DNA from: JABWBP01 sp964522165
Lineage (GTDB): Bacteria; Calditrichota; Calditrichia; RBG-13-44-9; J075
Assembly (NCBI GenBank): GCA_964522165.1
Contig: CAZFVV010000005.1
Coordinates: forward strand, 16,114 to 80,113
Direction: 5' to 3'
DNA length: 64,000 bases
Shown: positions 1-8,285 of the stretch, in pieces
Position numbering within the stretch: position 1 is the first letter of the stretch
Layout of the letters: every line of letters begins with the position of its first letter
The notes under the pieces: generated by a model
Seen by the model: the letters and a program-made list of their open reading frames with translations, nothing else
The model's database searches: none
What the model was told of the DNA's origin: nothing
Made by a program: the position numbers and the translations under genes

Positions 1-155
1 TAAATGAGCAGGCCCCTAAATGCAATAGAAAAGTAGGGGCGCAAGGGGCGTTCAGGGGCAGGGGAGCCAACACCTCCCAGCCATTGATCCCGCGGGCGCA
101 TCACAAAAAATAGAGGTATGGCCAGCTTTTAAATTTTTTATCCAGAAAAAAGTTA

Positions 156-172
156 ACTTTGCATTGCAAAGT
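156..172. promoter_or_regulatory. 17-bp perfect palindrome, likely operator
   Basis: ACTTTGCATTGCAAAGT is a perfect inverted repeat (8-bp arms around a central T), 46 bases upstream of the membrane-protein start at 219. A second palindrome of the same pattern lies at 1351-1367, after the regulator gene. The shared form CTTTG(C/T)A-N-T(G/A)CAAAG suggests a site for the winged-helix protein encoded at 862-1245, giving autorepression. The palindrome is seen; its use as an operator is inferred. Confidence 0.6.
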
Positions 173-218
173 ATTTTCTGATAGCATAAATTGTTCCCCC
201 ATTCATAAGGAGATGTAC

Positions 219-878
219 ATGATTGCCAATCACGTCCACCATGCGCTGGCCCAGGTTCGGGAGTTGCAGCAGAAGATTTTGGAAAACCAACGTTTCAAAG
301 GCTACTCCGGAAGGGCGCGGGCGATATGCGGTTGCGTCGCGCTTCTGGCCGCTTTCATTATGAACTCTTCGTTTTTTCCCCAGAATCCCCGCTCCCACGT
401 GCTGGGATGGGGCGTGGTGGCGTTGTTCGGAATCCTGCTGAATTTCGGCGCCTTGATCCACTGGTTCTTGTTCGATCCCCAGGTGAAGCGGAATATTCGC
501 AAGCTAAAACCCACCCTGGATGCCTTGCCGGCCATCCTGGTGGGAGCGGTGATGACCGTTACCATGCTGCACAGCGGCCTCCCCCAATACCTCTTCGGCA
601 TCTGGATGAGCCTGTTCGGGCTGGCCAACCTTGCCTCCCGCCACGTACTGCCGAAAAGAATCTGGATGGTCGGCGCTTACTACATTGTGTGCGGCTCCAT
701 TTTCCTCTTATTTCCCAGCGTCTCATTCCCTAATCCCTGGCCGATTGGCATCGTCTTTTTCGTGGGGGAATGGGCGGGAGGAATTATCCTCCATTTCGAC
801 GACCTCCAGAATCTTTCCGCCAGTGATATTTTAACCATTTTCAACGCGAAGGAGAATAAGCATGTCCAGCATATATGA
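219..878 (+). CDS. Multi-pass membrane protein, unknown function
   Basis: A 219-residue integral membrane protein with about six hydrophobic segments (roughly residues 33-51, 62-84, 104-120, 121-138, 147-165 and 173-192), after an amphipathic N-terminus that probably lies in the cytoplasm. The start at 219 is preferred because AAGGAG sits at 207-212; a longer reading to 159 would run through the palindrome and has no ribosome site. Its 3' end overlaps the regulator gene by 17 bases, so the two are one transcript and the regulator probably controls this protein. I do not recognise the family. A transporter or a membrane stress protein is possible, but nothing in the sequence decides it. Confidence 0.8.
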   Translation: MIANHVHHALAQVRELQQKILENQRFKGYSGRARAICGCVALLAAFIMNSSFFPQNPRSHVLGWGVVALFGILLNFGALIHWFLFDPQVKRNIRKLKPTLDALPAILVGAVMTVTMLHSGLPQYLFGIWMSLFGLANLASRHVLPKRIWMVGAYYIVCGSIFLLFPSVSFPNPWPIGIVFFVGEWAGGIILHFDDLQNLSASDILTIFNAKENKHVQHI

Positions 879-1245
879 TAATCCCTACACCGCGCTGAAG
901 ACGATCTTCCACGAACCCAACCGCCTGGCGATCATGTCCGCGTTATGCAGCTCCGCCGATGGGCTGGCGTTCAAGGAGTTGAAAGAATCCTGCGAGCTTA
1001 CCGACGGCAACCTGAGCCGCCACCTGAAAGCCTTAGAAGAAGCGCAGGTGATCTTGATCGAGAAGAAATTTATCGGCGCCAAGCCCCGCACCACGGTGGT
1101 ATTGACCGATATAGGGAGGGAAAGTTTTGTCGATTATCTGAAGGCCCTGGAAGAGGTGCTGAAAAAGGCCGCCGAGGCCGTGGCCGCCGGCGCCGAGGAA
1201 GGAATTTCCCTGCCCCTGGCCTGGATCAAACCGGCAAACGCCTGA
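862..1245 (+). CDS. Winged-helix transcriptional regulator (MarR/ArsR-like)
   Basis: A 127-residue DNA-binding protein. Residues about 10-90 read as a winged helix: a helix beginning FHEPNRLAIMSAL, a recognition region ELTDGNLSRHLKALEEA, and a wing around KPRTTVVLTDIGRESF. This is the pattern of single-domain regulators that resemble the C-terminal half of MarR/ArsR proteins. The C-terminal helix (about 88-110) probably makes the dimer. AAGGAG at 849-854 supports the ATG at 862. It overlaps the upstream membrane-protein gene, and palindromes at 156-172 and 1351-1367 flank the pair, so autorepression by a dimer is likely. No metal-binding or ligand-binding motif is evident, so the signal it senses is unknown. 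Confidence 0.85.
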   Translation: MSSIYDNPYTALKTIFHEPNRLAIMSALCSSADGLAFKELKESCELTDGNLSRHLKALEEAQVILIEKKFIGAKPRTTVVLTDIGRESFVDYLKALEEVLKKAAEAVAAGAEEGISLPLAWIKPANA

Positions 1246-1892
1246 AATGCACCGGGGCCGATTTTGAAAACACAACCGCAGCGTTTTGGGGTAAATATCC
1301 CCGGGGGAAATTTAGTATTTCCTGATGGCGGATATTTTTTTAGATTTGGCGCTTTGTAATACAAAGCTCTTTGTTTTTTAAATATATTTTTGGGCAAAGA
1401 GTACCCCTGATCAAGATGGAATACAGATTGATGTGCGATTTTTAGCCGCTTTTAGCAGTCAAAAAACGGTTTTGGGGAAACGCGGGGGAACGGCGGCGCA
1501 GAGTTGCCGAGAAAATGGCAAAAAAGATTTTCTCGATAATGTGAGCCTGACAATCAAATCGCTTGAGGAGCGCATTTAATTGTTTCGCTCTATGAGCGTA
1601 ATTTCAAATATCATTAAGCGGTGTTACGCACTTGTTACTTGTTCCCACGCTCTGCGGGGGAACATTACGCTTAACACTCTGTGTCCTGGTTTGAGGCAGT
1701 GTCACTATTCGACGCTGAGCATCGAAAAGCGGCGTTTACCCCGACCCGTCGGGGTGAACGAGGTGTAAATGCGTAACATCAGTCACTAAGTGTAACCTAA
1801 TGCTGTATGGATAGAAAATCAAAGGCGTCCGCCTGGCAGGGGAGCGCTCAATATAATTCGGAATTTACCAACGTTTAACGCAGAGGTTCGGC
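1246..1892. other. Intergenic region with several hairpins
   Basis: I find no gene in these 647 bases. Besides the palindrome at 1351-1367 there is a 9-bp-arm hairpin at 1508-1535 (CGAGAAAAT / ATTTTCTCG). Between about 1640 and 1790 is a cluster of GC-rich inverted repeats: GTTCCC...GGGAAC near 1640-1665 and ACCCCGA...TCGGGGT near 1738-1756. The latter resemble the 'GTTCCCACGCTC' type of dispersed intergenic repeat seen in many bacterial genomes. A related cluster lies at 17390-17520. Confidence 0.6.
1351..1367. promoter_or_regulatory. 17-bp perfect palindrome, second copy of the operator-like motif
   Basis: GCTTTGTAATACAAAGC is a perfect inverted repeat around a central A. It matches the core of the palindrome at 156-172. 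It lies 106 bases after the regulator stop, with no recognisable gene directly downstream. It may be the operator of a lost gene or a second binding site for the same regulator. Confidence 0.5.
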
Positions 1893-2687
1893 ATGATAGG
1901 TATGATGAAAAAGCCTTCTTCCAGGCTGGATGAATTGCAGAGACTACTGGATCGGGGACATGAACTGCCGCAACACGTGGCGATCATTATGGACGGAAAC
2001 GGAAGATGGGCAAAACGCCGCGCCCTGCCCCGCGCCGCCGGCCATCGGGAAGGGGTCAAATCGGTGCGCAGCGTGGTAGAAGCGGCCGGGGAACTGGGAA
2101 TCGAATTTTTGACCCTTTATACGTTTTCAAAAGAAAACTGGCAGCGCCCCATGGATGAGGTTTCGCTGCTGATGAAGCTGTTAGTGACCTCGCTCAAAAG
2201 TGAAATCGACGAGCTTGCGGCAAGAAACGTTCATTTGAACGTGCTGGGAGACCTTGACGATTTGCCGCGCTTTGCCCGCGCCGAGCTGATAGAGGCGATG
2301 GAGCGCACCCAACACAACACCGGCCTGAAGCTGAACCTGGCCTTGAGTTATGGGGGACGCGCGGAAATTGTTGCATCGGTGAAGGATATTGCCCGCCGGG
2401 TGCGCGATGGGGAATTGTACCTGGAAGATATCGACGAATACACCATCGGCGACAGCCTCTATACCCGCAATATGCCCGACCCGGATTTACTCATCCGCAC
2501 CAGCGGGGAGCAACGTATCAGTAATTTCCTGCTCTGGCAGGTCGCTTATGCGGAGATCTATCTCACCCGCACCTTGTGGCCGGATTTTCGCAAAACAGAG
2601 TTTTATGAAGCATTGATCAATTACCTGCGCCGGGAACGGCGTTTCGGAATGGTCAGCGAACAACTTCAGAAAAAGGCGGTTTCCTGA
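1893..2687 (+). CDS. uppS: Undecaprenyl diphosphate synthase
   Basis: A cis-prenyltransferase that adds eight isoprene units to farnesyl diphosphate to make the C55 lipid carrier for peptidoglycan and surface polysaccharides. It acts at the inner face of the cytoplasmic membrane. The family signatures are present: IIMDGNGRWAKRR near residue 32, with the catalytic Asp and the diphosphate-binding NGRW; LTLYTFSKENWQRP; and near the C-terminus DPDLLIRTSGEQRISNFLLWQ. Length (264 aa) is normal. A weak AGAGG precedes the ATG at 1893. folC follows after 15 bases in the same direction. The product supplies the carrier used by polysaccharide loci such as the one at 51-64 kb. Confidence 0.97.
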   Translation: MIGMMKKPSSRLDELQRLLDRGHELPQHVAIIMDGNGRWAKRRALPRAAGHREGVKSVRSVVEAAGELGIEFLTLYTFSKENWQRPMDEVSLLMKLLVTSLKSEIDELAARNVHLNVLGDLDDLPRFARAELIEAMERTQHNTGLKLNLALSYGGRAEIVASVKDIARRVRDGELYLEDIDEYTIGDSLYTRNMPDPDLLIRTSGEQRISNFLLWQVAYAEIYLTRTLWPDFRKTEFYEALINYLRRERRFGMVSEQLQKKAVS

Positions 2688-2702
2688 TTCCAATAAACTT
2701 TA

Positions 2703-3977
2703 ATGGCTAAAAACGATTACCGGGATACGCTCGACTACCTTTTCAGCCTGCAACGGGTGGGCATCAAGCTCGGCCTGGACAACATCCGCGCCCTGCTGGC
2801 CGCCGTGGGCGAACCCCAGACCCGCTGGCCGGCCATCCATATTGCCGGAACCAACGGAAAAGGGTCCAGCGCGGCCATGTTAGAATCTATTCTTCTGAGC
2901 GCCGGTTATACAGTCGGCCTTTACACCTCTCCGCATTTGATCGATTTCAGCGAAAGAATCCGCGTCAACCGCCAGACCATCTCCACCGACGTGGTGGTGA
3001 AATTTACCCGGAGACTGCGCCCACTCATCGATAAAATTGAGCCTTCTTTTTTTGAAGTAACCACCGCCCTGGCGTTCTGGCATTTTGCGCAGCACCCGGT
3101 GGAAGTGGCGGTGGTGGAAACCGGCATGGGCGGGCGGCTGGATTCCACCAATGTGCTGGCGCCCCTGGTTTCGCTGATCACCCCGGTCGATTACGACCAT
3201 CAACAATACCTGGGAGATACCTTGAAGGAGATTGCCGCGGAGAAAGGGGGAATCATTAAAACCGGGGTTCCCTGCCTGACCAACAACCGCCATCCCGAGG
3301 TGCTGGCGGTGCTGGCGGAGATGTGCCGGAGCAGGAACGCGCCGTTCGGCAATGTTTTCGAGCAGGGTTCCTGGGAAATTCTGCACGCCGATTTGCTGGG
3401 CACCCGCTTCAATTTGGCCCTGGGCGGGCGCAACTGGCAAAACCTGGCCCTCAACCTGCCGGGAGATTATCAAATGGAAAACGTTCTGTTGGTAATGGCA
3501 GCGCTGGAACCGCTAAAAGACTACCTTTCCATTCCCGATCAAGCGGTCGTAACCGGTTTGAATTCGGTTCTCTGGAAAGGGCGGTTGCATCTTGTTTCCA
3601 CTGCCCCGCAGGTGATGATCGACGTCTCCCATAATCCCGCCGGTTTTGAGCGAACCCTGGGTTTTATCGGGCAATTTTTTCCCAAAAGCCGCGTCAACGC
3701 GATCACTTTTTTACAAGAAGATAAAGATTTTCGGAAAATCGGCGATTTATTAATATCGGGGGTGCAAGAGATATTCATCATGGATTTGCCCCTGGGCAAA
3801 CCGCTGAATCCGCAAATCTACCGGGATTATTTGCGGGAAAAAGGGGGGCAGGTGCGGATTATCGATTCCTTTGAAACCATGCGCGAAAGGATTTTTCGCT
3901 CTCCTTCTCCGGAACCGTTGTGGCTGGTCATCGGTTCCCACTACCTTGCCGGGGAAGCCTACCAAAAGCTGCTGTGA
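2703..3977 (+). CDS. folC: Bifunctional folylpolyglutamate synthase / dihydrofolate synthase
   Basis: An ATP-dependent cytoplasmic ligase of the Mur ligase fold that adds glutamate to dihydropteroate and to folates. Its P-loop HIAGTNGKGSSAAM lies near residue 47. The region GMGGRLDSTN near residue 142 and the C-terminal-domain motif IDVSHNPAGFERTL near 306 are typical of FolC. The 424-residue length is normal. The gene starts 15 bases after uppS without a clear ribosome site, which suggests translational coupling. Whether it has both synthase activities or one cannot be told from sequence; most bacterial single-copy FolC proteins do both. Confidence 0.95.
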   Translation: MAKNDYRDTLDYLFSLQRVGIKLGLDNIRALLAAVGEPQTRWPAIHIAGTNGKGSSAAMLESILLSAGYTVGLYTSPHLIDFSERIRVNRQTISTDVVVKFTRRLRPLIDKIEPSFFEVTTALAFWHFAQHPVEVAVVETGMGGRLDSTNVLAPLVSLITPVDYDHQQYLGDTLKEIAAEKGGIIKTGVPCLTNNRHPEVLAVLAEMCRSRNAPFGNVFEQGSWEILHADLLGTRFNLALGGRNWQNLALNLPGDYQMENVLLVMAALEPLKDYLSIPDQAVVTGLNSVLWKGRLHLVSTAPQVMIDVSHNPAGFERTLGFIGQFFPKSRVNAITFLQEDKDFRKIGDLLISGVQEIFIMDLPLGKPLNPQIYRDYLREKGGQVRIIDSFETMRERIFRSPSPEPLWLVIGSHYLAGEAYQKLL

Positions 3978-4192
3978 ACCGCTCCCGTGTAATCCACCCC
4001 TATGGTTCTGTTCCTGAAACAATTATCTTGATTTTTATAAAAGGGAAATTTATATTTAGCCGCTCACTGTTAGCTTCAGAGAATTCCCAACCGCCTCTCC
4101 TTCCTGATGAACCGCGTGAGGCTTCTCTTGAAAAACAATCATGATACAATGGTCATTAATCTCAAGCCAATCTAAAACGGAGTAATTTTGCT

Positions 4193-5443
4193 ATGTTAGA
4201 CTTAGAATCGCTTAAGACATTGAAGATTTCCGAGTTGACCCAGATCGCCCAGGAGTTGGGAATTCAAGGAACTTCCGGTCTTAAAAAACAAGAACTGATC
4301 TTTAAAATCCTGGAAGAGCAAACCGCCCAGGAAGGATTGATCTTTTCCGAAGGCGTGTTGGAAGTGCTGCCGGACGGGTACGGTTTTTTGCGCTCGCCCA
4401 AGTTCAACTACCTGCCCGGGCAGGACGACATTTACGTCTCTCCTTCCCAGATCAAGCGGTTTGACTTGCGCACCGGGGATACGGTTAACGGCCAGATTCG
4501 CCCCCCCAAAGACAACGAGCGGTTTTTTGCCCTGCTGCGGGTGGAAGCGGTCAACTACGAAACCCCGGAAAAAAAGCGCGAAATCAACCTGTTCGATAAC
4601 CTCACCCCCATCTATCCCATCGAGCGGATGAACCTGGAGACCGATTCGAAGGAATATACTATGCGGATCATGAACCTGCTGACGCCTATCGGGAAGGGGC
4701 AGCGCGGGTTGATCGTATCCCCGCCCCGGGCCGGCAAAACCGTGATCATGCAAAAAATCGCCAATTCCATCACCAGCAATAACCCCGACGTGATTATGAT
4801 CGTGCTGCTCATCGACGAGCGCCCGGAGGAAGTGACCGACATGGAGCGCAACGTTAAGGCGGAGGTAATCTCTTCTACCTTTGACGAACCACCCGAACGC
4901 CACGTGCAGGTGGCCGATATGGTGCTGGAAAAGGCCAAACGTTTAGTGGAATACGGGCGCGACGTGGTAATCCTGCTCGACAGCATCACCCGGCTGGCGC
5001 GGGCGCACAACACCGTGGTGCCGCATAGCGGTAAAATTCTCTCCGGCGGGGTGGACTCCAACGCCCTGCGCCATCCCAAGCGCTTCTTCGGGGCCGCCCG
5101 TAACATCGAGGAAGGCGGCAGCCTGACCATCATCGCCACCGCGTTGGTGCAAACCGGCTCCCGGATGGACGAAGTGATCTTCGAAGAATTCAAGGGAACC
5201 GGCAACATGGAAATCGTGCTGGATCGCCGCCTGGCCGACCGGCGCATCTTCCCGGCCATCGACATCAACAGTTCCGGAACCCGTAAAGAAGAGTTGCTGT
5301 TGAGCAAAAAAGAGATCTCCCGGGTCTGGGTGTTGCGCAAGCTGCTCAACGAAATGAACCCCATCGAAGCTATGGAATTCCTGCTGGGCAAAATGCGCAA
5401 CACCCGCAACAACGACGCATTCATGGACAGCATGAGTTCCTGA
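4193..5443 (+). CDS. rho: Transcription termination factor Rho
   Basis: A hexameric RNA-DNA helicase that loads on unstructured, C-rich nascent RNA and releases RNA polymerase. The 416-residue protein has a Rho_N helical domain (residues 1-45, SLKTLKISELTQIAQELGI), an RNA-binding OB fold (about 50-125, EGVLEVLPDGYGFLRSP) and a RecA-type ATPase with P-loop VSPPRAGKT near 180. It also has a DSITRLARAHN segment and the Q/R-loop region. No extra insert is visible. GGAG upstream supports the ATG at 4193. The order rho-rpmE-prfA-prmC that follows is a conserved arrangement in many bacteria. Confidence 0.98.
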   Translation: MLDLESLKTLKISELTQIAQELGIQGTSGLKKQELIFKILEEQTAQEGLIFSEGVLEVLPDGYGFLRSPKFNYLPGQDDIYVSPSQIKRFDLRTGDTVNGQIRPPKDNERFFALLRVEAVNYETPEKKREINLFDNLTPIYPIERMNLETDSKEYTMRIMNLLTPIGKGQRGLIVSPPRAGKTVIMQKIANSITSNNPDVIMIVLLIDERPEEVTDMERNVKAEVISSTFDEPPERHVQVADMVLEKAKRLVEYGRDVVILLDSITRLARAHNTVVPHSGKILSGGVDSNALRHPKRFFGAARNIEEGGSLTIIATALVQTGSRMDEVIFEEFKGTGNMEIVLDRRLADRRIFPAIDINSSGTRKEELLLSKKEISRVWVLRKLLNEMNPIEAMEFLLGKMRNTRNNDAFMDSMSS

Positions 5444-5450
5444 GAAACAT

Positions 5451-5557
5451 CAAGAACCAGGGACCGAGAACCAGAAGCCAATTAAGGGGGCCGGCAACCG
5501 GCTCCTGAAATCGAGTTCACAAACCCTGGATATTGAAAGTCTGGTTCTTGGTTCTTG
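5451..5557. repeat. Iterated-word inverted repeat between rho and rpmE
   Basis: The left arm (5451-5475) carries AAGAACCAG and a variant GAGAACCAG; the right arm (5540-5557) reads TCTGGTTCTTGGTTCTTG. A smaller GGCCGG/CCGGC hairpin lies between them. It starts 8 bases after the rho stop. It could act as a terminator or processing hairpin, but there is no T-run. Confidence 0.6.
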
Positions 5558-5616
5558 CTTTCCGGGAGTTTTGTTTATATCTTTGCCCGGTTTTTAAGTC
5601 TGAAAGGAGTTTTACG

Positions 5617-5820
5617 ATGAAAAAAGACATTCATCCGAAATATCAAATGACCAAGGTAAGCTGCGCGTGCGGCAATACCTTCGAGACCCGTTCTACGGTA
5701 GAAACCCTGCACGTGGAAATTTGCTCGAATTGCCATCCCTTCTTCACCGGCAAACAAAAATTAGTGGACTCTGCCGGCCGGGTGGAAAAATTCCTGCGCA
5801 AATACGGCGACCGTCGTTAG
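5617..5820 (+). CDS. rpmE: 50S ribosomal protein L31, zinc-binding type
   Basis: A 67-residue ribosomal protein of the large subunit near the central protuberance. Cys16, Cys18, Cys36 and Cys39 form the zinc site, so this is the Zn-containing (type A) L31 rather than the Zn-free paralogue. The segment NCHPFFTGKQKLVDSAGRVEKF is the family signature. The start at 5617 follows AAAGGAG; the longer open frame upstream is only read-through of the inverted repeat at 5451-5557. A terminator hairpin follows at 5842-5878. Confidence 0.97.
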   Translation: MKKDIHPKYQMTKVSCACGNTFETRSTVETLHVEICSNCHPFFTGKQKLVDSAGRVEKFLRKYGDRR

Positions 5821-5841
5821 AGCCACAGGCGTTCAAATTTT

Positions 5842-5878
5842 AAAAGCGGGATACCCGGGATGGGGTATTCCGCTTTTT
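5842..5878 (+). terminator. Intrinsic terminator after rpmE
   Basis: Fifteen-base arms (AAAAGCGGGATACCC at 5842-5856, GGGTATTCCGCTTTT at 5863-5877) pair with one G-T wobble around a six-base loop and end in a T-run, 21 bases after the rpmE stop. This is the best Rho-independent terminator in the window. Confidence 0.85.
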
Positions 5879-5901
5879 ATTTCTAAGACTGTTCTAAAAT
5901 T

Positions 5902-5992
5902 TGCCACGAGGTCTCTAAAGCACAAAGTTCCACAAAAAAATGTTTAAAAATTTTTTTTAGTGAAGCTTCGCGCCTTGGTGGCTTCGTGGCAG
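5902..5992. repeat. Inverted repeat of the TGCCACGA/TCGTGGCA type upstream of prfA
   Basis: TGCCACGAGGTCTC... opens at 5902, and ...CGCCTTGGTGGCTTCGTGGCA closes near 5992, with an A/T-rich middle. It resembles the dispersed 'cttcgtgtcttggtggc' intergenic repeats common in environmental bacterial genomes. It creates a spurious N-terminal extension in the prfA frame. Confidence 0.55.
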
Positions 5993-6069
5993 AAAAAAAA
6001 AGAGTTTTTTTAAACAGCTTTAAGCGCGGATTTCGCGCCAATTTCTTTCATAGAAAGGCAGTGAATCCA

Positions 6070-7179
6070 ATGCTCGAAAAACTTCGGGGGATTGAACAAC
6101 GCTTCGAGAAGATCGCCGGGCAGATGGCCGACCCGCTGATCGCCTCGGACCACGAAAAATACAGCCGCCTGGCCAGGGAATATGCGGAACTGGAAGAAAT
6201 CGCCCAAAAATCCCGCCAATATCGCCAGGTGCTGGACCGTATCAAAGATTCCCGCGCCATTCTTGAAGACTCGGATGACGCGGAACTTCTGCAATTAGCC
6301 AGGGAAGAGTTAGAAATGCTGGAGGAGCAGGAAAAAAAGCTGGAGAAGGAAATCCAGCGCCTCCTGGTCCCGGCAGATCCCAATGATAACAAGAATACCA
6401 TTGTGGAAATTCGCGCCGGCACCGGGGGGGATGAAGCGGGAATCTTTGCCGGCGATCTTTACCGGATGTATTCCCGGTATTGCGAAAATAACCGTTGGAA
6501 AATCGAACCCATCAGCGCCAGCATCTCCGAGCGCGGCGGGTTCAAGGAAATCATTTTTTCCGTGAGCGGCAAGGGCGCGTACGGGCGCTTGAAATACGAG
6601 AGCGGGGTGCACCGGGTGCAGCGGGTTCCGGAAACCGAATCCCAGGGGCGCATCCATACTTCCGCGGCCTCGGTGGCGGTGCTGCCGGAAGCGGAAGGGG
6701 TGGAAATCGATATCAAGCCCAATGACATCCGGGTGGACGTTTTTCGCTCTTCCGGGCACGGCGGGCAGCACGTGAACACCACGGACTCCGCGGTACGGAT
6801 CGTCCATATCCCCACCGGGCTGATGGTCTCCTGCCAGGATGAAAAATCGCAGCTCAAGAACAAAGACAAGGCCATGAAAGTCCTCAAAGCGCGGCTATAC
6901 GACCTGGAATTACGCAAACAGCAGGAGAGCATCTCCAGCCAGCGGCGGAATATGATCCGCAGCGGCGACCGCAGCGAAAAAATTCGCACCTATAATTTCC
7001 CCCAGGGGCGGGTGACCGAACATCGCATCCATCTCACCCTCTATCGCCTGGAGGAAATCATGCAGGGCGATCTGGATATGATCATCGACGAGCTGCAACT
7101 GGCGGAACAGGCGGAACGGTTGGGAGAATCCCTGGCTACGAAACCGGAAGAAACCGCGCCGCAATACGCCAATGGCTGA
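6070..7179 (+). CDS. prfA: Peptide chain release factor 1
   Basis: Class I release factor that reads UAA and UAG stop codons in the ribosomal A site and triggers peptidyl-tRNA hydrolysis. The catalytic GGQ lies in SSGHGGQHVNTTDSAVRI. The stop-recognition loop reads RVPETESQGRIHTSA, a P-x-T tripeptide as in RF1 (RF2 would have SPF). The N-terminal coiled coil is at about residues 1-100. I place the start at ATG 6070 (369 aa) after AGAAAGG at 6051-6057; the frame is open further upstream but that part is translated repeat DNA. prmC, which methylates the GGQ glutamine, is the next gene. Confidence 0.96.
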   Translation: MLEKLRGIEQRFEKIAGQMADPLIASDHEKYSRLAREYAELEEIAQKSRQYRQVLDRIKDSRAILEDSDDAELLQLAREELEMLEEQEKKLEKEIQRLLVPADPNDNKNTIVEIRAGTGGDEAGIFAGDLYRMYSRYCENNRWKIEPISASISERGGFKEIIFSVSGKGAYGRLKYESGVHRVQRVPETESQGRIHTSAASVAVLPEAEGVEIDIKPNDIRVDVFRSSGHGGQHVNTTDSAVRIVHIPTGLMVSCQDEKSQLKNKDKAMKVLKARLYDLELRKQQESISSQRRNMIRSGDRSEKIRTYNFPQGRVTEHRIHLTLYRLEEIMQGDLDMIIDELQLAEQAERLGESLATKPEETAPQYANG

Positions 7180-7275
7180 GCGCGAAAGCTGACGGCTGAA
7201 TCGCTATAGATTTGCGCTTTCATAATTCATTCGGAAGTTGGTCAACGTTGAAGATTCTGCTGGACATTTAGTTAC

Positions 7276-8148
7276 TTGGAAAAGTCTGAAATCTGGACCG
7301 TGCAAAAAGTCCTGAACTGGACCGTAGCATATTTTACCTCCAAACAGATTCCCGAACCCCGATTGAGCGCCGAGCTGCTGCTGGCGCACGCGCTGGATTG
7401 CAAGCGGATCGAATTATACCTGCAATTCGAGCGCACCCTTTCCCCCCGGGAACTGGCCGCTTACCGCGCCGGCATTCAACGCCGGGCGCAGCGGGAACCG
7501 GTGCAGTACATCCTGGGGAAGAGCGAATTCATGGGATTGCCCTTCAAAGTGAGCCCGGCGGTGCTGATTCCCCGCCCGGATACGGAAGTGCTGGTCGATT
7601 GCGCCATCGAATATCTGAAGCGCATGGAGCTTCCCGCGCCCCGGATCCTCGACGTCGGCGCCGGGAGCGGCTGTATCGCCGTCTCGCTGGCGAAATTTTT
7701 CCCCGCGGCGGAGGTTTGGGCAATAGAAAAAAGCGCCCCGGCGCTCCAAATCGCCCGGGAAAACGCCGCCGCGAATACGGTAGAAATTCGTTTTCTGGAA
7801 ACGGATTTTTTTGCGGATTTTCCCGGCAGGGAGACCCAATTTCATCTGCTGGTAACAAACCCTCCCTATGTAGCCGATAGTGATTGGGAAACTTTGCAGC
7901 CGGAAGTGCGCCGTTTCGAGCCGGAAGAGGCTCTGCGGGGCGGGCCGGATGGCTTGGCGTTTTACCGCCGCCTGGCTCCCTTGCTGCCGGGGATGCTCGC
8001 GCCAGACGGTGCCGTAATCATGGAAACCGGTTACAACCAGGCCCGGGCAGTGGCGGAGCTGCTGGAAAAGCAGCAATTTGCAGCAGAAATTCGCAGGGAT
8101 TATCAGCAGATCGAGCGGGTAGTGATTGGGAGAAGGGAGCGAAAATGA
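7276..8148 (+). CDS. prmC: Release factor glutamine N5-methyltransferase
   Basis: S-adenosylmethionine-dependent enzyme that methylates the glutamine of the GGQ motif in release factors. The 290-residue protein has the helical substrate-recognition domain (residues about 5-85), the SAM-binding motif ILDVGAGSGCIAVSLA near 118-133, and the amide-binding NPPYV motif near 196. The likely start is TTG at 7276: the family N-terminus (xIWTVxxVLNWT) begins right there and no ATG is available nearby. It lies 96 bases after prfA, its substrate gene, in the usual arrangement. Confidence 0.95.
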   Translation: MEKSEIWTVQKVLNWTVAYFTSKQIPEPRLSAELLLAHALDCKRIELYLQFERTLSPRELAAYRAGIQRRAQREPVQYILGKSEFMGLPFKVSPAVLIPRPDTEVLVDCAIEYLKRMELPAPRILDVGAGSGCIAVSLAKFFPAAEVWAIEKSAPALQIARENAAANTVEIRFLETDFFADFPGRETQFHLLVTNPPYVADSDWETLQPEVRRFEPEEALRGGPDGLAFYRRLAPLLPGMLAPDGAVIMETGYNQARAVAELLEKQQFAAEIRRDYQQIERVVIGRRERK

Positions 8149-8285
8149 AAAATGCAAAACGAAAGCGCTTGCCTCGGAGTTTTCCTGGCCTTCAGGGGGC
8201 GTGTAATGCGGGGTGAGATGTGAGAAGTGAAAATTAAGATTCCGGCCCGGCCGGATGGTAGTTAAACATAATCGAGAATTATACT

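Noticed and set aside
5986..6069. N-terminal extension of release factor 1
   Set aside because: The extra codons are translated repeat DNA; the family N-terminus begins at 6070 after a ribosome site.
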